The notes below the pieces were generated by a model that did no database searches, was not told the origin of the DNA, and was given only the letters and a program-made list of their open reading frames with translations. Positions 46,270 to 57,145 of a DNA stretch of 64,000 nucleotides are shown here, in pieces (positions within the stretch are counted from its first letter, which is position 1; each line of letters begins with the position of its first letter). The DNA is from Monosporascus cannonballus (taxonomy: Eukaryota > Ascomycota > Sordariomycetes > Xylariales): the NCBI GenBank assembly GCA_004154925.1, contig QJNS01000299.1, positions 1 through 64,000 of the forward strand, written 5' to 3'. The translations under genes and the position numbers were made by a program.

Positions 46270-47800
46270 GCGTCTATCACCCCCACGAAGACCCGATCCC
46301 CCGGGAACAGTCGGATCATGTGCACAAATGCCTGTCCACCTCACCGTCATCGCTGCGCTTGAATATGATCTTGGAAAGACCAGGCGCAAACAGGTACGCA
46401 AGTCGCGCTTTCTTGGCTTGCTCATCGCGCGGGGACAGCCACTCATAGGTGTCTCGACCGGAGAACTTCAATATCCACACTTGAGAGTAGAGGCCTTGGA
46501 AAGCAACGTCGAGGGGAGCGCAGTACCTCGCTGGATTGCTTCTATACGAGTAGCGGGCAACGCAATCGTTCGGTGAAATATCCTCTGTTTGATTAGCCCT
46601 AGCAGAGTCGAATTGCTGCTACAGCTTCGGATAGCTTAGCACATGTCCATCCGCTGTCCCCTTCATAAACTTCACGATGTCCACTGGAGATGGAGTGTCA
46701 GCGAGGGCTTCTACCAGCACATGTCCAATCCAGGCTGCCGCCTGCCAGTCCGATTAAATTAGTTAGCATGACTACACTAGCTTCCAACTCTGGAAGCAGC
46801 CTGACTCGGCTGGTGTACCCTGCGATGCTCCCTGTGTGTGAGGGGACAAGGCGGCAGTTGCTAGAAGTTCCAGAGACGACTTCAGGAAGCTTCTTGGAAA
46901 TATCCATCCGCACTTGTGCCTAAGATAACCCCCGGAAATTGATGTTGGATGAAGTCAAGCGAGTACGAAGATTCGCCGAGTGTCTTGGATATAAATATTC
47001 GGCCAGCTAGTTGGTTTACCACTCCTTCCAGCGCAGGAGAATTGCTACGAGGATCAGAAGGAACCAGAGCGCAATGCTGGCAACACGGCGTCACAGTACT
47101 TCAGTAGATCCTTGGTCGAACTATATAGACCTTGTGCCGAGTCCACTATGGTACCAACTTAGATTCGTCGCACTGGCAGCGGCTTGTAAGCGGTCGCCGA
47201 CTGGCCAACAGGTACCCGGTTCTGGAAGGCCATTATCGACTCCATCTTCGAGGGTCTGAAGTTAAATTTTATCAACGTATTCACCCCGTGAACCGTCGGA
47301 TGCTTGTTCGATGGCGAGCCCAGCTAATAATGCACAGCACCGGTTGCTATGGTCATACTGGGCTCTGAACATGCCAATCTTCTTCAAACCTGAGAAGGCA
47401 GGAAGGGTGACCATCCTTTGAGAAGGTGGACTCCATCTGTACCATACCACTAGTGATCTGACTTTGCCAAAGTGACGCGGTGCGTCAACAGGTCCTCAAC
47501 CATCGTCTCGTTGGTGCCAATGAGCTGCCGCTGCTGGAGTCGGGGAGGATATCCTTCAGCAGAGTGTTCAGTTGGGGCCGACCTTCGTTGGCAAGCCGAA
47601 GAACACATGTCGCAGTCAAAGCATTTCGCTGACAGAATCGATGGCGAACACAGTCTCGGGATCGATGGGCACGCGCTTCTCCGCATCTTTATATCCATGG
47701 TTGAAACGATGAATGGCCTCTCCTTTCCATGAAACATCGAGTGAGGGGGCTGGGCGCCAGTGACCTTGCATATTTCCTCTAATATCGGGCCTCACTGCGC
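46270..47800 (-). pseudogene. Beta-lactamase-like serine hydrolase, decayed
   Basis: Minus-strand fragments in order match fungal proteins of the beta-lactamase/transpeptidase-like (class C, LovD/EstB) superfamily. They are HRFNHGYKDAEKRVP (near 47700), LNTLLKDILPD (near 47560), VEDLLTHR (near 47500), FRAQYDHSNRCCALLAG (near 47350), GVVNQLAGRIFISKTLGESS (near 47000), HTGSIAGYTSRVRLLPELE (near 46820), LADTPSPVDIVKFMKG (near 46690) and VAFQGLYSQVWILKF (near 46480). The frame changes several times, and stops interrupt conserved blocks, for example after GEYVDKI near 47270. The Ser-x-x-Lys catalytic motif, expected after the AIDSVS block, is lost at a frame break. The intact family hydrolyses or transfers acyl groups; this copy cannot. 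Some breaks might be introns, but not all. Confidence 0.75.
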
Positions 47801-48510
47801 GAAGTCGGCCAACGATCGTCGATCACACATCGGACGTGCGATTGAAGTTGGTTGAGTTGCGAAGGAGGAGCTACAGTCTTACATGTTGATATTGCCCTCC
47901 CGCAGAAAAGACAATTCTCCTGAAGTAAGCGCTTGGGACCCGAATCTGACAGAGACGGAGACAGTAACCAGGTTTGCACTGAGACCTAGGGGCAAGTACG
48001 TTGTTGGAGACAGTAGTTGGTAGACAGCTTATAGCCGACGTCGAGGAATACCCCGAAAGCTGGAGTTGGTGCCGGAGAGACCCTGAAAGAGGTTGCGCGT
48101 CTACATTGATACTGAACCGTCGAGGCGCATCACTTCCTCCGCGCCGATGCCTTCTCCATTTGTCCAGTCAGACCTTGTAGCCTACTTACAGAGTCAGTTC
48201 CGTCCCTGGGACAGGCACGCATTCAATTTCAGTAGGCAGCCCGTTCATGGGATATGAGGCTATAGAAGGTCCAGAGAAGCTCGACGCATTCGTAAGGCAG
48301 GAACCGGAGGCAGTCCAGAAGGCATTTCAGGATTACCGGGGCTAAGCAAGACTAGGAGCCCAAGGTTCGAGCAACAGTCCAGAGAGCTAAGGGTTAAGGG
48401 CCGAAATCAAGAAGGCTTGTCACATAATCAACGTAGGACGATCCAGACTGATCGATGTTCTAGCTAGGCCCGTGATTACGGCATCCCATTTGAACACGCT
48501 CATCCCATCT
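47801..48510. other. Intergenic, no gene
   Basis: It lies between the beta-lactamase-like relic and the 3' end of VMS1. Nothing protein-like is seen. Confidence 0.45.
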
Positions 48511-50613
48511 CTACGCACCACCACCAGCCTGCATCCTCCTGAGCCGCTCCTCGGCAGCTCTAGCCCTGCGCTCGCGATCGAGCTTCATCCTCTGCTCGGG
48601 GGTGAGGCCCCTGGCCTCCTCCTCACGCTTCTCCTGGGCCGTCTTGGGAATCCCGGCGTCCAGAACGCTCTTCCCTCCGCGGGGCCGGTCAGCGACCCGG
48701 GGGCCCTCAGCCCTCAGCCGCTGCTCCTCGGCCCTGCGGCGCTCGGCCTCCTTCCTCTCGGCCTCGCCCTTCTCTCGCTCGTCGCGCCGCTCCGCCTCCT
48801 CCCGCTTCATGGGTGGCGGGACCCGGGCCGCCTCCCAGTCCCACCTGTCTTCGCCAAGCTCGTCACGCGCCACTCGGAATGCGTCCCGCGTGGCCCGGTC
48901 GCCGGCGAGCTCGAAGGACGTCTTGCCCTCTCCGTTCTTGAGGGTCGGGTCCGCGCCGCCCTTGAGCAGCAGACCCGATACAAGGGGGGCGGAGTTCTGG
49001 CCTGCGGATAGGTGTAGCGGGGTGGGCGCGTGGTAATTTTGTTGCGAATCCTGGGGCTGGAATAAGAAATCCGCGGGGAGATCATTGTTCTCGAGGTAAG
49101 ACAGCAACGCGGGCAACTTTGACCTTCGTATGAACGCCTGAAGTTGTGATGTATGTAATAGCGCTGTCTCTTCTTCCTCTGACAGCTTTGGCGGCGCTGG
49201 CTTGGCTGGTTTGGGAGGTGCCGTCTTTGCAGGGGTTTCTTGCTGGGGCTTTACTGTCGAAGCCGGGTCGATCTCTTGGACTTTTAACCGAGTTAACTCG
49301 ATAAATGACCTCATCAGCTCGTTTTGGGTCGCCCTTCGGGTACTAAACGGGAAGCCTCGTACCCGGGGGTCGTTCGCCCGTAGCACTTGGTTCTCGTATG
49401 GCCCGAATAAGGTTCTCCGATTGGTGACTCCCGTGGCGCGGATGAATAACAGTTCGGAGGTGTCTAGCAGACTCTTCCAGTCGCGCAAGAGTAGGCGGAC
49501 CTCGTCGGTTAGGGCCTGCTCGTTGTAGCGACGTATGCTGGAACCGGCTGAATGCGCATTGCCTTTCGCGTTGTCGTTCGCAGATTGCGATCCGCCCTGC
49601 TTCCGTCTCGTCGTGTATCGATGGAAGGTCTTATGCGCAAGTACGGTTGCTTGTCTATTTAGAGGTCCCGTGGTTCCATGTTTAGTTTGTCGGGGCGCAA
49701 GCGACACCACCATCGCTGCGAAATGACCGCCGCCAATCATACACATGAAAATACGAGGGCCTCTGTAAGCACCAGGTGCCAGGTTGCCATCTGGACCTGG
49801 CTTGGGCGGTGGAATCGCTGCTATCTGCTTTTTCTTGATAACCTCTACTATCTCCGCATCGTTCCTCTCTTCTTCTAATGTGAAGATGGCGCGGTATACG
49901 CCAAAGTAGTGGTTCGGAGGTAAAACTGGGGAGGTGAACCATAGTAAAGGGGACTTGCCGCCTCCCCTTCGTTTCCTCTTAGAGAAGCCGTCTTCTTCGT
50001 CACCGTCGGCGCCATTACTTCTCTCTGCTAGCGTCGCTTGTTTCCTCAAGAGGGCGGTGAGTGTTGTGTCCTTACGCGACGCATCGTCGCCTTCAGCTTC
50101 GGAGTCGGACGAGTCGGAGCCCGAAAGGCTTTCGTCCAGGTCTGCGACCACTTAGCACGGAATCGTACGTTTTCTTCCCGTATATATGTCGCATACCTTC
50201 CACTAACTTTTCAAAGTCGGCCTCGGAGACTGGTTTCCGTCCGCGAAGCTTCTGTTTTAAATTGTAATGGTGGAAGTCGGACTTTAGGTGGCTTCTCTGT
50301 TCTAACACGCCGGAAAAGGAGAGACCACACAAGGAACAGGCTTGGGCACCGACAAGATTTTCGGAAGACGGATCTCGAGGTATCGCGTCTGTAAGCCCCC
50401 TCGGAGTTTCCGGCGTCTCTGCATCTAACGATTCGGCGCCTTCTTTCAGAGTCAATGTGTCCAAGACTTGGGGAGGTAAATCATAGACTGCCCCGCATTG
50501 TTAGTTGGATGCCAATGTAGGGGGGTGGCCGGCATCGCAATTGGAAAGAGGAGGGGACGGGTGGTTTTACCGTATAATGGTCTCTTGAGTAAGTCTTCTG
50601 CCTTCTTATCCAT
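48511..50613 (-). CDS. VMS1: VMS1/ANKZF1 peptidyl-tRNA hydrolase of ribosome quality control
   Basis: Three exons, 50613-50571, 50487-50197 and 50141-48511, give 654 residues with matching phases (introns 83 and 55 bp). The protein starts MDKKAEDLLKRPLYVYDLPP. A C2H2 finger of the ANKZF1 type follows (C65, C68, H81, H87). The eRF1-like VLRF domain holds GGGHFAAMVVSLA and KQGGSQSAND, where the Gln-containing GGSQ loop is the catalytic site that releases nascent chains from stalled 60S ribosomes. Ankyrin-like repeats (PTPLHLSAGQNS, GADPTLKNGEGKTSFELAG) come next. A charged coiled coil and a C-terminal VCP-interacting motif (ARAAEERLRRMQ) would bind Cdc48. The architecture is complete and family-typical. 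Vms1 acts in the cytosol and on mitochondria under stress. The start codon is fixed by the short first exon, found by splice phase. Confidence 0.94.
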
Positions 50614-51570
50614 ATTTGACGACTCTATTTGTTGTATGTATGTCGAAAAGTCGCGATCGACTTCAATGGGAAGGATGACGAAATGTCAAACAGAAAGAGC
50701 TTTGGTGGGGGGGTTTATTAATCCCTTATCGAAGCTTGCTAAAGTGGGTCTTCTAGTACATATCGCCCCCCTAATTATATGTACTCGTGCTCGGGCTAGA
50801 TAGGGGTCCATTATCGATGACTCTCCTTGTGAGTCAATCAGCCAACTTCAACTCGAATTGACTCAGCCTCTTGCGAATATCAGACGTCTGGACCAATGTC
50901 CGGAACTAGAAGCGGTGAAGAGCACAGTTACTGCTGAATTTATATATCCGAAAAATGAATAATGAGCTATCTGGGGTCACAGTCAGGGCGCAAAATGTCT
51001 GGACCTTACGTAAGCATGGTGTGTACCCAGAGAACCCCTAGAACATGAACCATGACACTACACAATGCTCTGCAGGACATATCCTGCAATCACCGTGTCT
51101 TTCAAGTCTTCACATCCTTTAATCGTCAGCTCATACGAGTTAAAGCGCTCCAAAGAACGTCAGTCTAGACACATGGACTGAAAGGTAACTATGCCGCAAG
51201 GAACGCTCAGGGGATCCTACACAAGCAAAAGCATGTCTTTACCTCTTCCACACAAAGCGAACAAAGCACGTTGTCCGCTCTTGTGTTGGTTACAACCTCC
51301 AAGGAGAGTTCGAATAACTGAAATGAAAGCTATTGTTCGGCTTCCTTTATTTGGGCTCCTTAACAATAGGGTCCCGCTCTCCATACATATATATACCTCT
51401 AGTTCAGCCTCCTCTTTGGCGAACCGTTGGTCCATCATCAGCTGCAATTGACAGAACCTATCCCTTAGGAAGAGACACGGCTGTACCTTCCTGGATTTTC
51501 CCTTCGTTCTATATCTCTGCTCTATATATATATCTCCACTTTCGAATTTTCTGTCTCAAGCCAATCTAAA
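50614..51570. other. Divergent intergenic region, VMS1 and the Cys-rich gene
   Basis: Both promoters lie here. TA-rich tracts occur at about 51385-51397 and 51523-51533. No coding signal is seen. Confidence 0.5.
51523..51533 (+). promoter_or_regulatory. Possible TATA box of the 51571 gene
   Basis: TATATATATAT lies about 40 bp before the ATG and is followed by a CT-rich stretch, as in many fungal core promoters. If used, the 5' UTR would be very short. A similar tract about 135 bp further upstream is an alternative. Confidence 0.35.
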
Positions 51571-52926
51571 ATGCCTCTCTGTGGTTGCAAGCTTCACGTG
51601 TACAGGTTCCGGCTCTGTCGGCATTATGGCAACCCCATAAAGCACGAGTGCTGGCGGGCGGATCTGAGGACGAAGTCCCCCTGCATGGGCAGCCTCTTCC
51701 CCTGCGGCAAGCCGGTGAAGGCGAAGCACAGCCGGGACGGGCTCTGTGACAGCTGCGCCGCCTACTTCGCCGGGTTCGGCGACCGCTCAAACGAGGTGCT
51801 CGCGGAGTTCCTCGAGTACAAGGAGTCGAGGGGCTGGCGCAAGAAGAGGGTCAACCCCCGACAGGTCGCGCCCGAGAAGTTTGTCCGTCCGGACATCCTC
51901 CTCCACAACTCCTCCGTGCGCCGCGGCGGCGCTCAGCCCTTCCGGCCCCAAAGTCCCATGCGCGCTACCTTGGCGTTGCTGCCCCGTAACAGCCACCTCC
52001 CACAGCCGCCGCCCCCCGTCCGCCAGACGCAGAGCGGCGAGCGCAGAGCTGAGCGCCGGGCCCGCACGCCCTTCGAGCACGCGCTGCCGGGCGACTGCGC
52101 GGCCAGCCAGTCGTCCTCGCTCATCCTCGGCGACCGCCTCCTCATGCCCAACCAAGGGGTGTACACCCTCCCCCGGGGCCACTCTACCGAGCCGTGTCCC
52201 TTGGCGCGCCGGATCACCGAGGAGGCGGAGCGCCTTTTCCCCAACCCCGAATCCGCCATGTATCCTGGTGTGCCGAAGCTGAGCGCGGCCCCGAAAAAGC
52301 ACCGGCGCAACCACCCACGCCTGCCCCGCGGCAACGACAACAAGGCCCCGGAACTCACGGTCGTGCCGGCGGTCATAGTAAGCGGCGGCAAGGCGTTCAA
52401 GCATCGCGCGGACGCCGCAACCGCGGCGACGCGTTCGCCCTCCGAGCCGCTGCCAGCGCCGACCCCAAGCCGCTTCTTCGTGCTCGCGTCTCCAGACGCC
52501 ATGTCTCCCACGGGCTGCTCGGCGCACGTGCGTTCGCTGTCTCTCGACCAGACCGTCGCGATGCCGCCGCCCCAGCGCCTCGAGGGCGTCCTCGCCGCCA
52601 GCTGTCCCCAACACGGCGAGCGCTACGACTTCGGCTGCGGCGAGTGCCGTGGCGGTCTGTTCCGCGAGCGCGGCCTGCCGACCGAGGAGCACCGTGAACG
52701 ATACCGGTCCATGACGCCGGTGTCCGTGGCCGCGGCTGAGACCAGCAACAACCGGCTGGGGCACTGCCGCTCCACACCGCTTGTAGTCTCGGTGACGACC
52801 CCCCAGAAGAAGTTCACCTGTGCCGCGCAAGGCCTGTGCACGTGCCGCCCCGTCGAGGGGCACGTGTGTCTCCCCTGTCACGAGAAGGAGACCTTCTCGG
52901 AACAGATCGAGGGCGGTTGGATCTGA
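51571..52926 (+). CDS. Cys-rich protein of unknown function
   Basis: One open frame of 451 residues in GC-rich DNA. I do not recognise it. The first 65 residues hold ten Cys and several His (MPLCGC, LCRHYG, HECW, PCMG, FPCG, GLCDSC), spaced as in a zinc-binding module; small fungal proteins with a C..H..C..GLCxxC pattern are common but uncharacterised. The middle (about 100-340) is low-complexity, rich in Pro, Arg and Ser. A second Cys cluster is near the C-terminus: SCPQHGERYDFGCGEC, then CAAQGLCTC and HVCLPCHEKE. There is no signal peptide or membrane helix, so a nuclear or cytosolic protein is likely. The ATG lies close behind a TATA-like tract and begins the Cys module directly, which supports this start. 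Reverse-strand frames of similar length exist only because of high GC. Confidence 0.65.
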   Translation: MPLCGCKLHVYRFRLCRHYGNPIKHECWRADLRTKSPCMGSLFPCGKPVKAKHSRDGLCDSCAAYFAGFGDRSNEVLAEFLEYKESRGWRKKRVNPRQVAPEKFVRPDILLHNSSVRRGGAQPFRPQSPMRATLALLPRNSHLPQPPPPVRQTQSGERRAERRARTPFEHALPGDCAASQSSSLILGDRLLMPNQGVYTLPRGHSTEPCPLARRITEEAERLFPNPESAMYPGVPKLSAAPKKHRRNHPRLPRGNDNKAPELTVVPAVIVSGGKAFKHRADAATAATRSPSEPLPAPTPSRFFVLASPDAMSPTGCSAHVRSLSLDQTVAMPPPQRLEGVLAASCPQHGERYDFGCGECRGGLFRERGLPTEEHRERYRSMTPVSVAAAETSNNRLGHCRSTPLVVSVTTPQKKFTCAAQGLCTCRPVEGHVCLPCHEKETFSEQIEGGWI

Positions 52927-53374
52927 GGATTGAGAGGGGTCGAGTAAGTATACTTGGTAGGTCGATTCTTTGCTTTCCGTCCTGGCCTGTCTCCGCTCTT
53001 CTTAGAACGGAGGGTGTATGCATCGGTAGGTAAGTGGTTGGCGTTATATACATGCGTGTTGTAGAGACGGGCTGAGATGCTCGGGTTGGCATTTTGTGTC
53101 ATTAATAAAACGTGGAGTTTGTTTTGTATCCCTTTTTTTTGGCTGAATACTTATATCATTAGTGTACAGAATGCCTGATAAAAGGGAGAAACAGTCCTGC
53201 TGCTCTTCCTTGGGGTATCCTGAATCTAAGTCTAAGTCTAAATCTGGTTTGAAGTATACATGGTAACAATTTAGTCCTTTCCATTGATCCTTTTCCGTGC
53301 CATCGTTATGCAAATGTCCAAAACAACGAATCCCAAAACGTCCCTTTACGCGTAACCAAGCAGCAGCTCGTTGT
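52927..53374. other. Convergent intergenic region, no gene
   Basis: The flanking genes converge. The short direct repeat CTAAGT occurs near 53226-53240. No coding signal is seen. Confidence 0.5.
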
Positions 53375-54949
53375 CTACGGTTTAGAAGAACAAAAACGAC
53401 TCCAACTCCGTATCCAGGCCCCGTACACCCAGGAAAGGACGGGCGCGGGCGCCATGACGAGGCTCAGCGGAGCCAGCACGGACGACGCCCAGGCGATGCC
53501 GAGCTGGTCGTACATCTTGTCGGCGAAGAGCGGGAACGACGACGCCACGAGGCTGCGCACGACGACGTGCGCGGACATGGCCGAGTTGGCGTCACCCGCC
53601 TGCCCGTACACGTCGACCACGTACGTGATGCCCGCGACGAAGATCAGCTGCAGTCCACAGCCCACAAAGTAACCGGAAACCACCTGGGACGCCCGGTGCG
53701 CTCTCCCGGACCACCCGAACCACAGCAGCGCGGGCGGCAGCACGGCGGCGCCAAGCACCATGGGCGGCAGCCGCCACTCCGGCTCCGGCTTCCCGCGGGT
53801 TTTCGTGGCTTCCGTCCTCGTCCTGTACCACGTCAGCGCGAACGCGGAGCACAGGGCGCAGGCCGAGGCTACGCCGAGCGCGACGGCGAGGAACGGCAGC
53901 TGGCTCGCCTCGGCGGACCAGCCGCGCCGCCGGTACGCGCGCGGGAAGGCCTGGAACGCGAGGTACAGCGTGCCGTAGACGAGCATGGGGTAGGCGGTGA
54001 AGACGACGAGGACGGGTTCCGTGACGAAAATGCGTGCGGGCTTCGCGAGGTACCGGCGCGCGATGTCGCCGACCTCGCGGGGTTTCTCCTCGGACCGCGC
54101 GTGCAGCGCCCAGTTGCGCGTCTCGAGGCGTAGCCGCCGCGCCCGGCGCTCCAGGATTCGCGCCGAGGAGGACTCGGGAACTCCGATGACGAGCATAAGA
54201 AACAAAACCCCTGCGATTATCAACGTGACCCATGCCGTCCAGGCCCAGCCGGCGCCAGGGTTGCGGGTCAGGTATGCGCCGGCGATGGGGGCCGCCGTGG
54301 CCCCGAGATTGATGCAGGTCGAGGAGATCGCCATGGCGACGCCGCGGGGCGTCGGCTCGTACAGCTCGTAGTACATGCCGGAGATGACGGCGTAGGAGCC
54401 GCTGCCGAAGGCGCCGGCAAGGAAGCGGCCGACGAGCACGGTCCACACGTTCCCGCCCAGCGCGACGGGCAGCTGGGACGCGCCGAGCCCGAGCGTGGCT
54501 ACGGCAAAGGGGATCAGGTGGCCGAAGACCTCGGACAGCGGCCCGAACAGGACCGGGCCCGCGGCCAGCCCCAGGATCCAGAGCGTCACGCCGAGCTGCG
54601 CGGCGGCGACCGCCGTGGCGGGCGCGAAGACGCTGGACCCGAAGGACACGGTCAGGATCACCGAGGACGTGACGGCGGTGAAGAAGAGCTTCTTTGGGGC
54701 GCTCCAGTTCCGGGGACACTCAGGGTCGTCTGGCCCGTCCCAGCCGACGACGTTGGGGTCATCATCGTACCGCGACCGGTCCTTCTCACTCAGCTTCTTG
54801 GTAATCTGGGCGAGACGTTCGATGTGGGGGCATCCGTCGTCGTTGTTCATATCCGCTCCTCTGATGCTGGGAGCAGCGGTGGAGGCGACGCTGGCGAATA
54901 ACGCAGTGTCGCCAGCGAGTGTTGTGGCTATCGACGCGGGTGTATTCAT
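53375..54949 (-). CDS. MFS transporter, DHA1 (drug:H+ antiporter-1)-like
   Basis: One intronless frame of 524 residues. The N-terminal cytosolic part ends in VVGWDGPDDPECPRNWS, the hallmark of fungal DHA1 transporters (polyamine, fluconazole and mycotoxin exporters such as FLR1/TPO types). Membrane helices follow, with FGSSVFAP in TM1, WTVLVGRFLAGAFGSGSYAV, the RGVAMAISS motif, and GAGWAWTAWVTLIIAG near TM6. A basic cytosolic loop separates the two halves. Proton-coupled export across the plasma membrane is expected; the substrate cannot be told. Two features are odd. The TM1-TM2 segment is about ten residues shorter than usual (FAPATAVAAAQLGVTLWILG). In motif A the usual basic pair after GPLSEVFG is replaced by His-Leu. 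Both could weaken transport. The DNA is very GC-rich although the AT-rich repeat block begins 1 kb away. Confidence 0.85.
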   Translation of the reverse strand: MNTPASIATTLAGDTALFASVASTAAPSIRGADMNNDDGCPHIERLAQITKKLSEKDRSRYDDDPNVVGWDGPDDPECPRNWSAPKKLFFTAVTSSVILTVSFGSSVFAPATAVAAAQLGVTLWILGLAAGPVLFGPLSEVFGHLIPFAVATLGLGASQLPVALGGNVWTVLVGRFLAGAFGSGSYAVISGMYYELYEPTPRGVAMAISSTCINLGATAAPIAGAYLTRNPGAGWAWTAWVTLIIAGVLFLMLVIGVPESSSARILERRARRLRLETRNWALHARSEEKPREVGDIARRYLAKPARIFVTEPVLVVFTAYPMLVYGTLYLAFQAFPRAYRRRGWSAEASQLPFLAVALGVASACALCSAFALTWYRTRTEATKTRGKPEPEWRLPPMVLGAAVLPPALLWFGWSGRAHRASQVVSGYFVGCGLQLIFVAGITYVVDVYGQAGDANSAMSAHVVVRSLVASSFPLFADKMYDQLGIAWASSVLAPLSLVMAPAPVLSWVYGAWIRSWSRFCSSKP

Positions 54950-55980
54950 GGCGAATAGATTAAACTCGGCGGATTAGCTCATGATGTGCGCCTCAGCCTT
55001 CTGTACCGCAGTGCCGGACACTTTTATACTCAGCGCGAGCCATCGAATCTCGGGATGGTTCGACTAGGAGAACCGCCCAGAGCCTCATGCCACGTGGCTC
55101 TGCTTGGAAATTCTGACCTGTTGCGGCGGAGCAGACCCGACATCTTGGATAGCTTGTCAATCTTAAAAGTTGACTAGCAGGAGCATGGCCATGGCATGGG
55201 CGAGAAGAGCCGCAATGAGCTCGTAATCCAACAGGCATCCTGGTCTGTCACGCCATTGCACGACGTCATGTCAAGGGTTAATCGAAAATTCCTGATACGG
55301 GCCGAAAGCTCCACTGAGGTATCGGTGAAGAGTGGGCCGGGCAAGGGGCTCGGGCTCTCTTCTTGCGGGCTCCGGCCGCTGCCGATGGACTCCGGTAACG
55401 GGAGATCATGTGCTGATTCTCAGGTTACCGTTCAACTGAGAAACATTGGCAGTCACTTGTCCTTATCAAGGGAAGCGAAGTGTTCATCATATGCAGCGAC
55501 AGTATCATTGTAGGGAATCCGTCTCCTAGCGGTCCTCAGCCACATAAAGCCCCTTATTACGTGGAATCTACCATCAACGTCTGCCCCCTTTTCTCGTCTT
55601 CTGGAATTACTAGGTCGATCCCAAGTTCTTGCTCTGATCCTGAGATTAGCGTAGTTAACAAGAATAGTGAGAGTTGTCACCTATCCAGCCTTGGTCTTCT
55701 GCGGGGGGCTCAGCTTGCAGTCGCGGGTCTAGGCCTATGGAAAGCACCGTACATCACAAGCGCATTGTGTGCGAATCTGAGGTCCGTTCAATCGACAATC
55801 CACATTTTCGCGAATATGATGCCGATGGGATTCTTTGACAACAGGGACTTGCTAGTCCAAAAACCGTGAGGTAGTCTTTTATATCCAATAACCTCAGCCA
55901 CGGTATCACCAACGCTCTGTTGCTAGCGATCATAATATGAAGTTATTAATAAGGGTTTTATAAATAACGGAAGAGCTCAA
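54950..55980. other. Intergenic, promoter side of the MFS gene
   Basis: This GC-balanced stretch lies between the MFS start codon and the AT-rich block. A 129-codon plus-strand frame at 55480-55869 is not protein-like. The MFS promoter should lie near 54950-55200. Confidence 0.5.
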
Positions 55981-57145
55981 CGATACGGCCGCTATTGTAA
56001 AATTAAAATATATATAATTAATATTACTATAGTATTCATATAATTTAAATAATAATACATCCATTAATATTTAAACAATTCTTTTCGTATATAAAAGTCA
56101 TAAATTATTATATTAAGGTGGTGTTCGGGGCACTTCAACAACTGATATTTATGGCCTGTGCCAACCCTGTCAATCAGCAAGACGCTAACGAATTTGCTGA
56201 TGCTGATTTCTCCACTGTTTTGAGTTTCGCTTCAGTCGGCTGATTTTAACGAACGGGCTTCGGCTCCAATTAGCCCTGTTGCTTCGTGATGTAGCTGAAT
56301 CGTTACCGTTTTTTGATATATATAATGTTGAATATAGTATTGACACCTTTACCTAACGGAATATGACGTATTCGAAAAAGAATCGAGGGTATGTTAACTG
56401 GGAGAGCGTCGACTCGTTCGGAGGACGAAGGATATTAAAGAATATTTGTAAGATAGCTTAATTTCCTATATAAAATTAACGGTTAGTACTAAAACCTTCC
56501 AGAATTCGGAGTTTTCGCGAAAAAAACGATACCTTATTCTTAATATAATTATTATTCCATTAACGCAAGCTAAGGCAGAAAACCTTCCGGGCTTATCGAT
56601 CACTGTTTGCACTCGATAATATTATATTGAAACTGCTAGAGTTCCTGTCGATCCTGAACTTTCCTAAACGAGCCAGGGGCCGAACTTAACCGAAAGCAGC
56701 AGTTAGCTGCAGGCGCATTATTTGTAAATCTCGTATAAAATGATAATATTTTTTAAGTTATATCAAAAATAGATTAATAAAGGATTTAATATTTCGAATT
56801 ATGGAATTAAGAAATGCGGTTATCAAGTTATAACTGATAAGTTAAACGCGTAAGGGATTTCCGTAACGAAAAGGTAAGTAAAAAATAAATATAATTATTT
56901 TTAAAAAAGATTTAAATATGGCTTGCGTTAAAAAAAATAAGTAATTTCGGCTGAAATAAAAATCTTTAGATTTTTACGGCTAAATCCGAAGTATAGAAAA
57001 ACTACTTAAAGGTTAATAATATTTCCCATATTAGATTATATAGTAATAATTAACCGTTACCTAAATATATCCCGAAATAAGGGCTTTTTAGTATAAAGTC
57101 TTAAAGTACGTTAAGTTTTGCAAAGCTGTATTCGGGCCTTCCGTT
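55981..57145. repeat. AT-rich, probably RIP-mutated repeat remnant
   Basis: Composition shifts sharply at about 55.98 kb to mostly A and T, with a less altered island at about 56120-56300. No frame is open for long. Its edge abuts the LTR at 57146. It looks like an older repeat into which or beside which the retrotransposon inserted, but I cannot identify the element. Confidence 0.55.

Noticed and set aside
51787..52881. 364-codon open frame on the minus strand
   Set aside because: Antisense to the Cys-rich 51571 gene in very GC-rich DNA; the translation is Arg/Gly/Ala-rich without features, and the plus-strand Cys spacing is far more protein-like.
53592..54719. 375-codon open frame in a second minus-strand frame of the MFS gene
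   Set aside because: It is a shifted frame of the transporter with Arg/Pro/Ala-rich translation. The true frame has clear MFS motifs and helices.
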